This document shows positions 17,126-26,526 of a stretch of DNA of 64,000 nt, in pieces; within the stretch, counting starts at the first letter, position 1; the number at the start of each line of letters is the position of its first letter. Under the pieces are notes generated by a model. That model searched no databases. It was not told the origin of the DNA and worked only from the letters and a program-made list of their open reading frames with translations. Made by a program: the position numbers and the translations under genes. Origin of the DNA: Streptomyces fulvorobeus (GTDB lineage: Bacteria; Actinomycetota; Actinomycetes; Streptomycetales; Streptomycetaceae); contig NZ_BLWC01000001.1 in assembly GCF_013167895.1 (NCBI RefSeq), positions 5,952,001 through 6,016,000 of the forward strand, read 5' to 3'.

Positions 17126-18691
17126 ATGGCCCTGCTGGTCATCGCGTCCTGCCAGCTTATGGTGGTCCTCGACATCACCATCGTGAACATCGCGCTGCCC
17201 CACATCCAGACCTCTCTGGGCTTCTCCACCGAGAGCCTGTCGTGGGTCATCAACGCCTACACCCTGACCTTCGGCGGGCTGCTGCTGCTCGGCGGGCGAC
17301 TGGGCGACATCCTCGGCCGCCGCAGAGTCTTCATGTTCGGCATCCTGCTGTTCGTCTTCGCCTCACTGCTCGGCGGACTGTCGCAGGAGTCCTGGCAACT
17401 GCTGGCCGCGCGCGCCCTCCAGGGCGTCGGTGGCGCCATCGCCTCTCCCACAGCCCTCGCGCTCATCACCACGACCTTCCGCGAAGGACCCGAGCGCAAC
17501 AGGGCGTTCGGCGTGTTCGCCGCCGTGTCGGCGGGCGGCAGCGCGATCGGTCTGCTCGCGGGCGGGCTGCTCGTGGAGTGGCTCGACTGGCGCTGGATCC
17601 TCTTCGTGAACGTGCCCATCGGCCTGCTGATCGTGCTCGCGACGCCCCGCTACATCCGTGAGTCGGAACGCCGTCCCGGACACTTCGACGCCCTCGGGGC
17701 GCTCACCTCGACCGCGGGCATGGTGCTGCTCGTCTACGGCTTCATCCGCGCCTCGGAGGACGGCTGGCGCGACGACCTCACCCTCGCCGCCTTCGCCGCC
17801 GCCCTCGTGCTGCTCGCCGTGTTCCTGCTGATCGAGAACCGGTCCAAGCAGCCCATCACGCCTCTGTGGATGTTCCGCGACCGCAATCGCGCGGGCTCCT
17901 ACGCGATGATGCTGAGCCTCGCCGCGGCGATGTTCGGCATGTTCTTCTTCCTGACGCTGTTCGTGCAGAACATCCTGGACTTCAGCCCTCTGCGCGCCGG
18001 GCTCGCGTTCCTGCCGGTGAGCGTGATCATCGCGGTGGGAGCGGGAATCGCCTCGCAACTGCTGCCGCGCTACGGTCCCAAGCCGTTCATGGTGGTCGGC
18101 GCGGTCCTGGCCGCGGCGGGACTCGCCTGGCTGACGCTGACGGACATCGACAGCACCTACCTGGGCAGCATCCTCGGCCCGATGCTGGTCTTCGGCCTCG
18201 GCATGGGCATGCAGTTCGTCTCACTGACTCTGATGGCGGTATCGGGCGTGGGCGCCCGCGACTCCGGGGCGGCCTCCGGCATCCTCAACGCCACCCAGCA
18301 GGTGGGCGGGTCGCTCGGTCTGTCCATCCTGGTCACGATCTTCGGCACGGCCAGCCGCAACGAGGCGACCGGCCAGGTACCGCGCTTCATGGCGGAGGCG
18401 ACCCCCGCCCAACGCCTGGAGTTCCGCAGGACGGGAGAGCTGCCGGGCACCTGGGGCGACCAGGTCCTGACCTCGGGCATCTCCAGCGCCTTCATCGGCG
18501 CCGCGGCCATGGCGGTCATCGCGGCGCTGGTCGCCCTGACCGTGATCCAGGTGCGCCCGGCGGATCTGGAGCGGCTGCGCGGCGGCGGCACCCTGCCGCT
18601 CGTACCGGCCGAAGACGCTCCCCAGGGGGCGCCCGGAGGGCACTCGGCACAACCGGACCTGCCGCCTGACGGGCCCGCGCCCCCGCGATGA
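17126..18691 (+). CDS. MFS drug exporter, DHA2 (EmrB/QacA) family
   Basis: A 14-helix major facilitator protein with the family signature MVVLDITIVNIALPHIQTSL, motif A GGRLGDILGRRRVF and motif C-like GGSAIGLLAGG. It would expel drugs or secondary metabolites by proton antiport. The start is uncertain: ATG 17126 begins directly at the first helix and lacks a good ribosome site. An ATG at 17062 opens a typical hydrophilic N-tail (MTSSPAPSPGQEPP) in another frame, which would join if one A of the AA at 17125-17126 were removed. So a one-base frameshift is possible. The C-tail is polar and proline-rich. Confidence 0.85.
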   Translation: MALLVIASCQLMVVLDITIVNIALPHIQTSLGFSTESLSWVINAYTLTFGGLLLLGGRLGDILGRRRVFMFGILLFVFASLLGGLSQESWQLLAARALQGVGGAIASPTALALITTTFREGPERNRAFGVFAAVSAGGSAIGLLAGGLLVEWLDWRWILFVNVPIGLLIVLATPRYIRESERRPGHFDALGALTSTAGMVLLVYGFIRASEDGWRDDLTLAAFAAALVLLAVFLLIENRSKQPITPLWMFRDRNRAGSYAMMLSLAAAMFGMFFFLTLFVQNILDFSPLRAGLAFLPVSVIIAVGAGIASQLLPRYGPKPFMVVGAVLAAAGLAWLTLTDIDSTYLGSILGPMLVFGLGMGMQFVSLTLMAVSGVGARDSGAASGILNATQQVGGSLGLSILVTIFGTASRNEATGQVPRFMAEATPAQRLEFRRTGELPGTWGDQVLTSGISSAFIGAAAMAVIAALVALTVIQVRPADLERLRGGGTLPLVPAEDAPQGAPGGHSAQPDLPPDGPAPPR

Positions 18692-18837
18692 CCGCACCGG
18701 CAGAGACCCGCGGGCGTGGTGGCCGATACCCGTTGTCGCGATACGGGCTGCGGCGTGGACTGCGGAGCACGTACACTCGGCCCGCACTCGCGCCCACCGG
18801 CGGGAGAGTACGCAACTGATCGACGGAGAAGTTCGAC

Positions 18838-18999
18838 ATGAGTTCCGCAGACAGGTCCGAGGCACCGATCTACGCCAGTCTCGTGCAGGAGCACGGCGAC
18901 GTACTGGCGGAGGTTCGCCGGGTGGCCGAGCAGGCACTCCGCGAAGCGGAACGCGCGATCGACTTCAGCGACCTCCGGGCGCCGGTCGCCTTCCGGTGA
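18838..18999 (+). CDS. Small conserved hypothetical protein (53 residues)
   Basis: ATG 18838 is preceded by CGGAGAAG at proper spacing. The product has a helical, charged centre (VLAEVRRVAEQALREAERAI) and no membrane segment. Codon use is fully G/C-biased at third positions, so it is likely real. I recognise no domain; short proteins of this look occur in other Streptomyces. It stands alone between an exporter and a mannosyltransferase gene. Confidence 0.6.
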   Translation: MSSADRSEAPIYASLVQEHGDVLAEVRRVAEQALREAERAIDFSDLRAPVAFR

Positions 19000-19086
19000 T
19001 CCCGGCCACGTCCTGAACAAGGGGCGCCCCCGCCCGAACGGTCCTCGCCGCGGACCCGTCCACCCCGTTCGATAGGTTGACCGGTC

Positions 19087-20591
19087 ATGTGGCAAATGAG
19101 CGCTGTCGCCTACCGTCGGCTCGGCACCGCCGGCTCCGTCGCGGCCGTCGTCGGCGGCTGGGCCGCCGGGAGTCTGCCGGCCCGTGACCCCTGGGGACTG
19201 TGGGTGCCGCACGGGTCCACGCTGACCACGTCGGCCGCCGTCCTCGCCTACGCCGGACTGACCGTCCTCGTCGTCGCCTGGTGGCAGTACGGCCGGGCAG
19301 GCGCCTCCGTACGCGAGACGCTCGTCACCCTCGCCTGGTGGACGGCCCCGATGCTCCTGGCGCCCCCGCTCCACAGCGCCGACGTGTACAGCTACATCGC
19401 CCAGGGCGCCATGGTCGTCGAAGGACACGACGTCTACGTCGAGGGGCCCTCGGTCCTCGACCCCGGCGGACTCGGCGGCGACGCCGCCGCGAGTGTCGGG
19501 GGGCACTGGACGGACACCCCCGCCCCGTACGGACCGTTCTTCCTGGTGCTCGCCCGCGGCGTGACCTCGCTGACAGGCGGGACGATCGTGCCCGCCGTGC
19601 TCGGCATGCGCCTCGTCGCCGTGGCCGCGCTGGTGCTGATCGTATGGGCGCTGCGCCGCCTGGCGCGCGAGCACGGCAGGAGCGAGAGCACCGCCCTCTG
19701 GCTGGGGGCGCTCAACCCGCTGCTGCTCATGCACGTGGTCGGTGGCGTGCACAACGACGGACTGATGACCGGGCTCATGCTCGCGGGTGTCGTCCTCGCC
19801 CTGCGGGGCCGCTGGATCACCGGCAGCGTACTCGTCGCACTCGCCGTGATGGTCAAGTCACCGGCGGCCGTCGCGCTGCTGTTCATCGGCGTACTCGTGA
19901 CCAGCTCGGCCACCGGCCCCCTCCGGCGCCGGCTGGCCAAGGGCCTGCTGGCGCCCGGACTGGTGGCGGCGGCGGTCGCCGTCGCCACGACCCTCCTCGC
20001 CGGTACCGGCTTCGGCTGGCTGGGAACGCAGAGTGTCGCGGGAACCATCCACACCGCGCTGTCGGCCACCAGCGACATCGGGCTCGGCCTCGGCCACCTC
20101 CTGCGACCGGTCACCGGCACCGACCCGCGACGGTGAAGTCCCTCGTCCGGACAGTGGGTCTCGCCGGAGCGGCGTCGCTCATCCTGTTCCTCGCCTGGCG
20201 CGCCCTGCGCGGCTCCCTGCAACCGGTCCACGCGCTCGGCCTCGCCCTGCTCGCCCTGGTCGCGCTCTCCCCGATGGTCCAGCCCTGGTACCTGCTGTGG
20301 GGAACGGCGGTCGTCGCCGCCACCTCCCCGCACGGCCGCGCCGGCACGGCGGTCGCCGTCCTGTCGGCCGCACTCGTGTACGAGACGCACCCCACGGGCA
20401 GCACCCCGCCCTACGGCTTCGCACTCGCGGCCGTCGCCGGGGTGATCGGCGCCCTGCTGGTGCGCCGGGAGCCGCCGGAGCCGGAAGAGGCCCGCCTGCC
20501 GGCCCCGCGCGGCGCCGAGCCGGAAGGCGCCGGTGACACCTCGACGGCCGAGCACGCGGTACGTACGGTGCCGGGGCACCTCAGGCCCTAG
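19087..20591 (+). CDS. Polyprenol-phosphate-mannose-dependent mannosyltransferase, MptB-like, frameshifted
   Basis: A GT-C membrane glycosyltransferase. The first luminal loop carries the acidic motif HSADVYSYIAQG, and the C-terminal part has the family segment LSPMVQPWYLLWG. These enzymes add mannose to lipoglycans from polyprenol-phosphate-mannose on the outer membrane face. The frame stops at 20136 after 349 residues, yet the missing C-terminal helices continue in the +1 frame from about 20128 to 20591. One extra G or C at 20124-20127 would join them into a 501-residue protein, the usual size. A TAGGTT box eight bases before ATG 19087 and no Shine-Dalgarno suggest a nearly leaderless mRNA. 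Confidence 0.8.
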
Positions 20592-20600
20592 GGTCCGCCC

Positions 20601-21221
20601 CTACTCGAACCGCGCCGGGTCGCCCGCTCCCCTGCGTACGACCTCCGGTTCACCGCCGGAGAAGTCGATGACCGTGGTCGGCTCGGTTCCGCAGTCGCCC
20701 GAGTCGACGACGACGTCCACCACGTGGTCGAGCCGTTCCTTGATCTCCCAGCCCTGGGTCAGCGGCTCCTCCTCGTCCGGCAGGAGCAGCGTGCTGGACA
20801 GGATCGGCTCACCGAGCTCCGCGAGCAGCGCCTGTACGACGGCGTGGTCCGGGATGCGCACGCCGACCGTCTTCTTCTTCGGGTGCATCAGCTGGCGGGG
20901 CACCTCCTTCGTCGCGGGGAGGATGAAGGTGTAACTGCCGGGGGTCGCCGCCTTGACGGCCCGGAACACGTCGTTGTCGACCTGCACGAACTGGCCCAGC
21001 TGGGCGAAGTTCTCGCAGACGAGCGTGAAGTGGTGCCGGTCGTCGAGGCCGCGGATCGACCGGATGCGGCCGATGCCGTCACGGCTGCCCAGCTGGCACC
21101 CCAGCGCGTAACACGAGTCCGTCGGGTACGCGACGAGCGCACCGGATCGGATGCTGTCGGCCACGCTGCTGATGGTGCGCCGCTGAGGATTCTCGGGGTG
21201 CACGTCGAAGTACTTCGCCAT
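20601..21221 (-). CDS. yciO: YciO family protein (Sua5/YrdC-like)
   Basis: The 206 residues follow Escherichia coli YciO almost throughout: MAKYFDVHPENPQRR, VAYPTDSCYALGC, TPGSYTFILPATKEVPR and PTTVIDF. The family shares the fold of the threonylcarbamoyladenosine synthase TsaC, but the TsaC tetrad KxR...SxN is not evident (RGLDDRHHF and LSSTLLL stand at those places), so a tRNA-modifying role should not be assumed. It follows the ferredoxin reductase gene by 17 bases and could be on its transcript. Confidence 0.85.
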   Translation of the reverse strand: MAKYFDVHPENPQRRTISSVADSIRSGALVAYPTDSCYALGCQLGSRDGIGRIRSIRGLDDRHHFTLVCENFAQLGQFVQVDNDVFRAVKAATPGSYTFILPATKEVPRQLMHPKKKTVGVRIPDHAVVQALLAELGEPILSSTLLLPDEEEPLTQGWEIKERLDHVVDVVVDSGDCGTEPTTVIDFSGGEPEVVRRGAGDPARFE

Positions 21222-21238
21222 CCAGCGATTCTAGGGGG

Positions 21239-22885
21239 TCATGACCGCCCCCACCGGTTGCCCTTCGCCGCCGCCACCAGTTCCGGCACCGTGCCGAGCT
21301 TGGCGCGCGTACGGCCCTGGTCCCGGCCGCGTGCCCGCTCGGCCCGGTCGATGGCCGCCAGGCCGCGGGCGTCGATCAGCCGCCGGGTGCGCTTCCTGAC
21401 CAGCCGTCGAAAGGCGGTCGCCGACCCGGCCGGTGCGGACAGTGCTCCGGAGACTGCGTCGGCGAGGAGCGTGCTGACGGTCTCCGCCGCGCACGTGCGG
21501 TTGGCCCCGATACCGCCGGACGGCCCGCGTTTGATCCAGCCGACGACGTACGTCCCGGGCCGCCCGGTCACCCGGCCGCCCTGGTGCGGGACGGTCGCGT
21601 CCGCCTCGTCGAAGGGCAGGCCGGGCACGGGTACACCGCGGTAGCCGACGGCCCGCAGGAGCATGCCCGCCGGTATCTCCTGATCACCCGCGACCCCCGT
21701 CACCCGGGCCGCCTCGACGGCGTCCGTACCCAGTACCTCCACGGTCGAGGAGTGGAAGCGCAGGACGACGCGGCGTCCCGCGTCCGGCGTCGGTGACCAG
21801 TCGGCCCTCCGCCGTGCCACCCCCTTCAGCAGCCCCGCCTTGTCCTTCGGCGAGGCGCTGTCGATCGTCGCACCGGTCCGCGGGTCGTGGTCGTCGACGA
21901 CGAGCTCCACCCCCGGGAGGTGTTTGAGCGCGCGCAGTTCGGAGGCGGTGTACGCGGCGTCCTCGGGGCCGCGGCGGCCGAGCAGGACCACCTCGCGCAC
22001 CTTCGACGTCCGCAGGGCCGCGAGGGCGTGGTCGGCGATGTCCGTACCGGCCAGCGTCTCGGGGTCCGTGGCGAGGATGCGCGCGACATCGACCGCGACG
22101 TTGCCGTTGCCGACCACGACGACGCGCTCACCCGAGAGGTCGACGGCGTCCGCCGGCACCTCGGGGTGGGCGTTGTACCAGGCGACGAACGCCGTGGCCG
22201 CGATGCTGCCCCGCAGATCCTCGCCCGCGACGCCGAGCCGGCGGTCCGCCGAAGCGCCCACCGCGTAGATGACCGCGTCGTGGTGCGCGGCGAGCTCCTC
22301 GGCGGTGACGTCCTTGCCCACCTCGACCCCGAGGACCGTCCGCGCCCGGGGGTGGGCGTGGAAGCGGGCGAAGGTGTCGCCCACCTTCTTCGTCGCGGGA
22401 TGGTCCGGGGCGACGCCGTACCGGATGAGGCCGCCGGCCACCGGTAGCCGGTCGATGAGGGTCACCTCGGCGTTGGTGTGCAGCAGCAGGTCCTCGGCGG
22501 CGTACATCCCGGCCGGGCCCGTGCCGACGATCGCGACCCGGATCGGCGCGAAGTCGGACGGCACACCGCGTTCAAAACTCGGCTCTCCCCAGGCGTGGAA
22601 GTTCGGCCCCCGGCCCACCGGTCGCGGCTCGTCGTCGGCGAAGTGGTCCGCGTTGACGGCGGCGTACTCCCGCTGTGCCGGGGGGAGGCTGTCCACCGGG
22701 AAGATCGCGTCGACCGGGCAGGCGTCGGCGCAGGCACCGCAGTCGATGCAGGTCTTCGGGTCGATGTACAGCATCTCCGTGCTGCCGAACTCCCTTTCCT
22801 GCGGGGTGGGGTGGATGCAGTTGACCGGACACACGGCGACGCAGGTGGCATCGGTGCAGCAGGTCTGGGTGATGGCGTAGGTCAT
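21239..22885 (-). CDS. fprB: Ferredoxin-ferredoxin NADP reductase fusion (FprB-like)
   Basis: Residues 1-75 are a seven-to-eight iron ferredoxin (TCCTDATCVAVCPVNCIHP and CIDCGACADACPVDAIFP). Residues ~112-500 are an adrenodoxin-reductase-type flavoprotein with VAIVGTGPAGMYAAEDLL, the second Rossmann motif VVVVGNGNVAVDVARIL and GWIKRGPSGGIGANR. It passes electrons from NADPH through its own clusters to a partner oxygenase. The gene begins 44 bases after the AurF-type diiron gene, which is the likely electron acceptor. The pairing resembles Rv0885-Rv0886 of Mycobacterium tuberculosis as I remember it. Confidence 0.9.
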   Translation of the reverse strand: MTYAITQTCCTDATCVAVCPVNCIHPTPQEREFGSTEMLYIDPKTCIDCGACADACPVDAIFPVDSLPPAQREYAAVNADHFADDEPRPVGRGPNFHAWGEPSFERGVPSDFAPIRVAIVGTGPAGMYAAEDLLLHTNAEVTLIDRLPVAGGLIRYGVAPDHPATKKVGDTFARFHAHPRARTVLGVEVGKDVTAEELAAHHDAVIYAVGASADRRLGVAGEDLRGSIAATAFVAWYNAHPEVPADAVDLSGERVVVVGNGNVAVDVARILATDPETLAGTDIADHALAALRTSKVREVVLLGRRGPEDAAYTASELRALKHLPGVELVVDDHDPRTGATIDSASPKDKAGLLKGVARRRADWSPTPDAGRRVVLRFHSSTVEVLGTDAVEAARVTGVAGDQEIPAGMLLRAVGYRGVPVPGLPFDEADATVPHQGGRVTGRPGTYVVGWIKRGPSGGIGANRTCAAETVSTLLADAVSGALSAPAGSATAFRRLVRKRTRRLIDARGLAAIDRAERARGRDQGRTRAKLGTVPELVAAAKGNRWGRS

Positions 22886-22929
22886 GGCGTCGGCTCGGCT
22901 CCGGTCAGGCGATCGGGGTGCGTCTCGGC

Positions 22930-23844
22930 TCAGATGAGGTTGGCGCGCTTGTAGAAGAACAGCGCCGGCCCGGTGAGGAGCCGGGCCGAGGACAGGAACT
23001 CCATGAGGCCCGCACAGCTGGAGCGCATCAGGGACCTGTGGTGTTCGTTCGACGCCGCCTCGGTGAGGGCGCGTTCCGTGTCGAGCCCGGCGTTCGCGTA
23101 GACGTCCCGGTTCACCATGCTGGTCACGATGAAGTAGGAGGCGATCGCGATCACGAGCGCGTTCACCCGCCGGCGCACCGGGCCCGCGCGGCGCAGCCGC
23201 TTGCGGGTCTCGTCCCGGGCGAACTTCATGTGCCGGGATTCCTCGACGACATGGATGTTGTTGATCGTGCGGACGAACGGTACGACCCGTTCGTCGCGCA
23301 TCCAGTCGCGCTGCATGACGTCGAGAACCTCCTCGGCGACGAGGATCGCGGCGTACGCGGCCTCACCGAAGGCAAGTGTCTTGAAGACCCTGCCGAGTTC
23401 GACGACCGCCCGGCGCGGCTTGTAGGCGGGGGCTCCCAGCTTCGCGGCGCCCCGGGCGAACATGATGGAGTGCCTGCACTCGTCGGCGATCTCCGTGAGC
23501 GCCCACTGGAACTCCGCGTCGGTGGGGTCCTTGGTGTAGATGTCACGCAGCACCATCTGCTGGAGGATCATCTCGAACCATATGCCCGTGCTGGCCACCG
23601 ACGCCGCCTCCTGGCGGGTCAGCTCCTTGCGCTGTGCGTCGCTCAGTTCCTGCCAGTAGGCCGTCCCGTAGAGCGTGCTCCACTCCGGGCTCGCACCGTG
23701 GAACTCCTTGTCCAGCGGGGTGTCCCAGTCCACCTCGGTGGCCGGGTCGTACGACAGCTTCGCGGACGAGTCGAGCAGACGCCGTGCGACGTCCTGCTCC
23801 TGGAGCCGGTCCTGTTCCTCCGGCCGAAGTGTGCTGCCTGACAT
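22930..23844 (-). CDS. AurF-type diiron oxygenase
   Basis: A 304-residue ferritin-like protein with the diiron ligands of AurF: EIADECRHSIMFARG and, later, IHVVEESRHMKFARDE. AurF oxidises aminoarenes to nitroarenes, but most relatives have unknown substrates. ATG 23844 follows AAAGGAG; a longer frame upstream lacks coding character. It forms a two-gene unit with the ferredoxin-reductase fusion, and a 27-base palindrome ~100 bases upstream suggests control by a TetR-type repressor encoded elsewhere. Confidence 0.85.
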   Translation of the reverse strand: MSGSTLRPEEQDRLQEQDVARRLLDSSAKLSYDPATEVDWDTPLDKEFHGASPEWSTLYGTAYWQELSDAQRKELTRQEAASVASTGIWFEMILQQMVLRDIYTKDPTDAEFQWALTEIADECRHSIMFARGAAKLGAPAYKPRRAVVELGRVFKTLAFGEAAYAAILVAEEVLDVMQRDWMRDERVVPFVRTINNIHVVEESRHMKFARDETRKRLRRAGPVRRRVNALVIAIASYFIVTSMVNRDVYANAGLDTERALTEAASNEHHRSLMRSSCAGLMEFLSSARLLTGPALFFYKRANLI

Positions 23845-23943
23845 GCTGCGGCTCCTTTGAATCGAGAGGTCGGCCCGACGCCGGCCGCCGCGCAGCTCCC
23901 CTGCGATGCCGCCTGAGGGGAGTGGCCGCCGTGCGCCGCTCAC

Positions 23944-23970
23944 GCTTGTTAGACACGGCGTCTAGCAAGC
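23944..23970. promoter_or_regulatory. TetR-type palindromic operator of the AurF operon
   Basis: GCTTGTTAGAC and GTCTAGCAAGC form 11-base arms with one mismatch around ACGGC. The TAGAC...GTCTA core is common in TetR-family operators. It lies about 100 bases before the AurF start, with no divergent gene, so it should control only that operon. Confidence 0.6.
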
Positions 23971-24148
23971 TGTTAGGCGGAAGGTACAACAAGAGTGGCG
24001 TGCGGGCCTACCCCCGGTAACCAAATGCGGGGAATCTCTTACGGAGCTGCCGCCGGGTCTTCACGCCACGCGTCGGGACGCGCGGTCCGCGGTTCATGGC
24101 CGGGCCGGGCGGCCCGTGGCGGCCCGGCCGGCGGGCGGCGGGCCGGTG

Positions 24149-25405
24149 TCAGTCCCGGTCGTGCGCGTCGGACGTGTCGGCCAGCTCCTCCTCGGCCGGA
24201 CGTGAGCGGCCGGCCCGCAGCCGGCTGCGGACCTTGCCCAGCAGCGGGTGCTTCTCGCGCTGTTCGCGCGACTGCCGGTCCAACTCCTCCACCAGCCGCG
24301 ACGACCGCTTCTCCACATCCAGCTCGTCCAGGATGCGGTCCACCTCCGCCAGCAGCGCCCCGTGCAACTGCCACTGGCGCGGGTGCTGCTGGACGCCGCC
24401 GAGCAGCAGGAAGGCGACGGTCTCCCGGCTCGCGCGGCTGGCGGAGAGCTCCTCGACCAGCCGGTCCTCCGCCGCGTCGGCGTTGGCGCTGACCTGAGTG
24501 GTGATGAGTTCGGCGAAGCTCTCGACGGCGTGCGCCATGTGGGCGAGGAGGTCGTGGAGGGCGGCGGCGGTCTCGGGCTGGAAGAGGGGCTCGTCCGTCC
24601 TGGCCTTGGCGAGGTCCGTCAGAGTGCGGCACACCGTCCGGAGCACCACCGCGCAGATCTCCAGGGTGTCCAGGCCGGTCCGCAGGACGACGCGGAAGAG
24701 CAGGCCCTCCTTGACGCGGGGGTTCAGCCGGAGGCTGTCCTCCGCCTGCCGGAGCGACGCGTCCACCTGGACGATGTCGTGATCCAGCCGGCGGGCCTCG
24801 TGCAGGCGGTCGGCGGCCACCGCCACGGTGGTGTGACCGACCACCTCGTCACTGAGGCAGAGGAGCAGCCGCCGCATACGGCCCGCCAGGTGCTCGATCG
24901 CCTCGCCGGCGGGCTGGACCCACACCGGGGGCGCGAACAGCACGTTGAACAGGAGCCCGACCACCGCCCCGATGAGTGTTTCGAGCACCCGGTCCCAGGC
25001 CGTCTCGGCCACCCGCGTCACACCCAGCACCAGCATCGCGCTGATCGCCACCTCGGGTACGAACTCGCCGGCCCGTACGAAGCGGCCGAGCACCAGAGAC
25101 GCGAGGATGATCAGGCCGAGGCTCCACCAGCTCAGCCCCACCAGCGCGCTGAAGCCGATGGCGATGACCACACCGGCCACCACCGCGTTCACCCTGCGCA
25201 TGCTGGTGGTGAGCGTGGAGTAGAGCGTGACCTGGACGACCAGCAGCGCGGTCAGCGGCGCGGTGAGCGGCGCCGGTTCACTGCTCAGCATCAGGGCGAC
25301 GACGTAGGAGATGACAGCGGCCACGGTCGACCGGACCGTCTGTACGACCACCGGTTCGTTGTGCCGCCGTATGAGGTTCAGCAGGGGGTCGGTGACGTCG
25401 GGCAC
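24149..25405 (-). CDS. FUSC/aromatic acid exporter family membrane protein
   Basis: A 418-residue protein: residues ~20-165 hold five or six hydrophobic segments (TVRSTVAAVISYVVALML, GLIILASLVLG), the FUSC/ArAE N-terminal unit, followed by a long helical cytoplasmic part with heptad-like charged stretches. Family members export aromatic acids or act on cell-envelope stress. GTG 25405 has GGAGG ten bases upstream. The frame is open farther upstream but without coding character. Confidence 0.8.
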   Translation of the reverse strand: MPDVTDPLLNLIRRHNEPVVVQTVRSTVAAVISYVVALMLSSEPAPLTAPLTALLVVQVTLYSTLTTSMRRVNAVVAGVVIAIGFSALVGLSWWSLGLIILASLVLGRFVRAGEFVPEVAISAMLVLGVTRVAETAWDRVLETLIGAVVGLLFNVLFAPPVWVQPAGEAIEHLAGRMRRLLLCLSDEVVGHTTVAVAADRLHEARRLDHDIVQVDASLRQAEDSLRLNPRVKEGLLFRVVLRTGLDTLEICAVVLRTVCRTLTDLAKARTDEPLFQPETAAALHDLLAHMAHAVESFAELITTQVSANADAAEDRLVEELSASRASRETVAFLLLGGVQQHPRQWQLHGALLAEVDRILDELDVEKRSSRLVEELDRQSREQREKHPLLGKVRSRLRAGRSRPAEEELADTSDAHDRD

Positions 25406-25804
25406 TCTGTGGATACCTCCGGGGGCTGGGCGCAGGGGGCGACAGCTGCCGCGGAAGGGCGGCCTCGGAGCGAGGGCGCCGAGGGGACCCGCACGGCAGG
25501 GTTCTCCGTGTACGCCGCCCGCGGCCCCGGGCCCGTGCGGCAGACAGTAAGTGCCGTCCCGCCGGGCGGGACGGCGACATGCCGCCCGCGCGGCGCCGGA
25601 CCCCGGTTGGGCTATCCGGGGCCCGGGGCGACGCGTCCGGGGCGCGGGGTCCGGGGCCGCGCGGGCGGATCGGTTACCGGTTCTTGCTCCTCGGTACGCG
25701 CGGTACGACTGCGGCTCGGCCTTCTCCACGCGTACGGGGAAGTCGCCGTACTCCGGCGCGCGACGGTTCGGGTCGCGGGCGGGCCGGGCCGTCGCGGAGG
25801 CGGG
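25406..25804. other. Intergenic stretch without a firm gene; contains a 23-base hairpin
   Basis: Between the PfpI stop and the FUSC start. GCCGTCCCGCC (25553-25563) and GGCGGGACGGC (25565-25575) are perfect inverted arms around one G, a likely terminator of the PfpI transcript. The frame of the PfpI gene stays open after its stop and reads EYGDFPVRVEKAEPQSY with a gene-like composition, but has no convincing start, so I do not call a gene. Confidence 0.5.
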
Positions 25805-26371
25805 CTACCGGTGTACGGCGATCGCCTCGTCGATCGCCTGTACGAAGGCGTCCAGGTCGCCGGGATCGCGCGAGGTGATGAGCTTCCAGCCGCCCTCGGT
25901 GTCGGTGACCACCGGTTCGTCGGTCCAGTCGCCGCCCGCGTTGGTGATGTCGGTCTTCAGCGAGGCGTACGAGGTGAGCCGCTTGCCCCGGAGAACGCCC
26001 GCCTCGACCAGGGCCCAGGGCCCGTGGCAGATCGCCGCGACCGGGCGGCCGGCCCTGGTGAAGGCGCGGACGATGCCGGTGGCCGGTTCCTGCAGCCGGA
26101 GCGTGTCGGCGTTGAGTGTGCCGCCGGGTACGAGCAGCAGGTCGTAGCGAGCCGGATCGACCTCGTCCAGGGTCAGGTCGGGGCGGACGGCCTTCCCCGG
26201 GTTCTTGTCGCCGACGAGCGTCTCGATGTCGTCCATCGTCGTCGCGGCGACATCCACGTGCGCGCCCCACCCGCGCAGATGCTCCACGGGGACGACGAGC
26301 TCGTCCTGCTCGACACCGTAGTTGGTGACGATGGCCAGTACGTTCCGCTTGTTCACATCGTTCTCAGTCAT
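25805..26371 (-). CDS. DJ-1/PfpI family protein
   Basis: 188 residues with the PfpI nucleophile elbow AAICHGPWAL (Cys and His) and the LLLVPGGTLNADTLR strand. Members are glyoxalase III, deglycase or general stress protease-like proteins. ATG 26371 follows GGAAGGTGA; an in-frame TTG just before it was ignored. No operon partner. Function as a protease should not be assumed. Confidence 0.88.
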   Translation of the reverse strand: MTENDVNKRNVLAIVTNYGVEQDELVVPVEHLRGWGAHVDVAATTMDDIETLVGDKNPGKAVRPDLTLDEVDPARYDLLLVPGGTLNADTLRLQEPATGIVRAFTRAGRPVAAICHGPWALVEAGVLRGKRLTSYASLKTDITNAGGDWTDEPVVTDTEGGWKLITSRDPGDLDAFVQAIDEAIAVHR

Positions 26372-26526
26372 CAAGAGTCACCTTCCGGGACGATTTGTGT
26401 CGTTGGCGGCCGCAGATGGCTGGGTTCCCCGAATGCCGTGGCCATGCATGCGTTCAGGACGCGGTGGCGAATGCGACGGCCGGCCAGGACGGACGCCGAC
26501 CGCCCACCGTCGACGGCACGGTCCGC

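Noticed and set aside
25674..25804. Open frame after the PfpI stop with gene-like residues (EYGDFPVRVEKAEPQSY)
   Set aside because: No start codon with a ribosome site, and no homology I recognise; may be a relic or chance.
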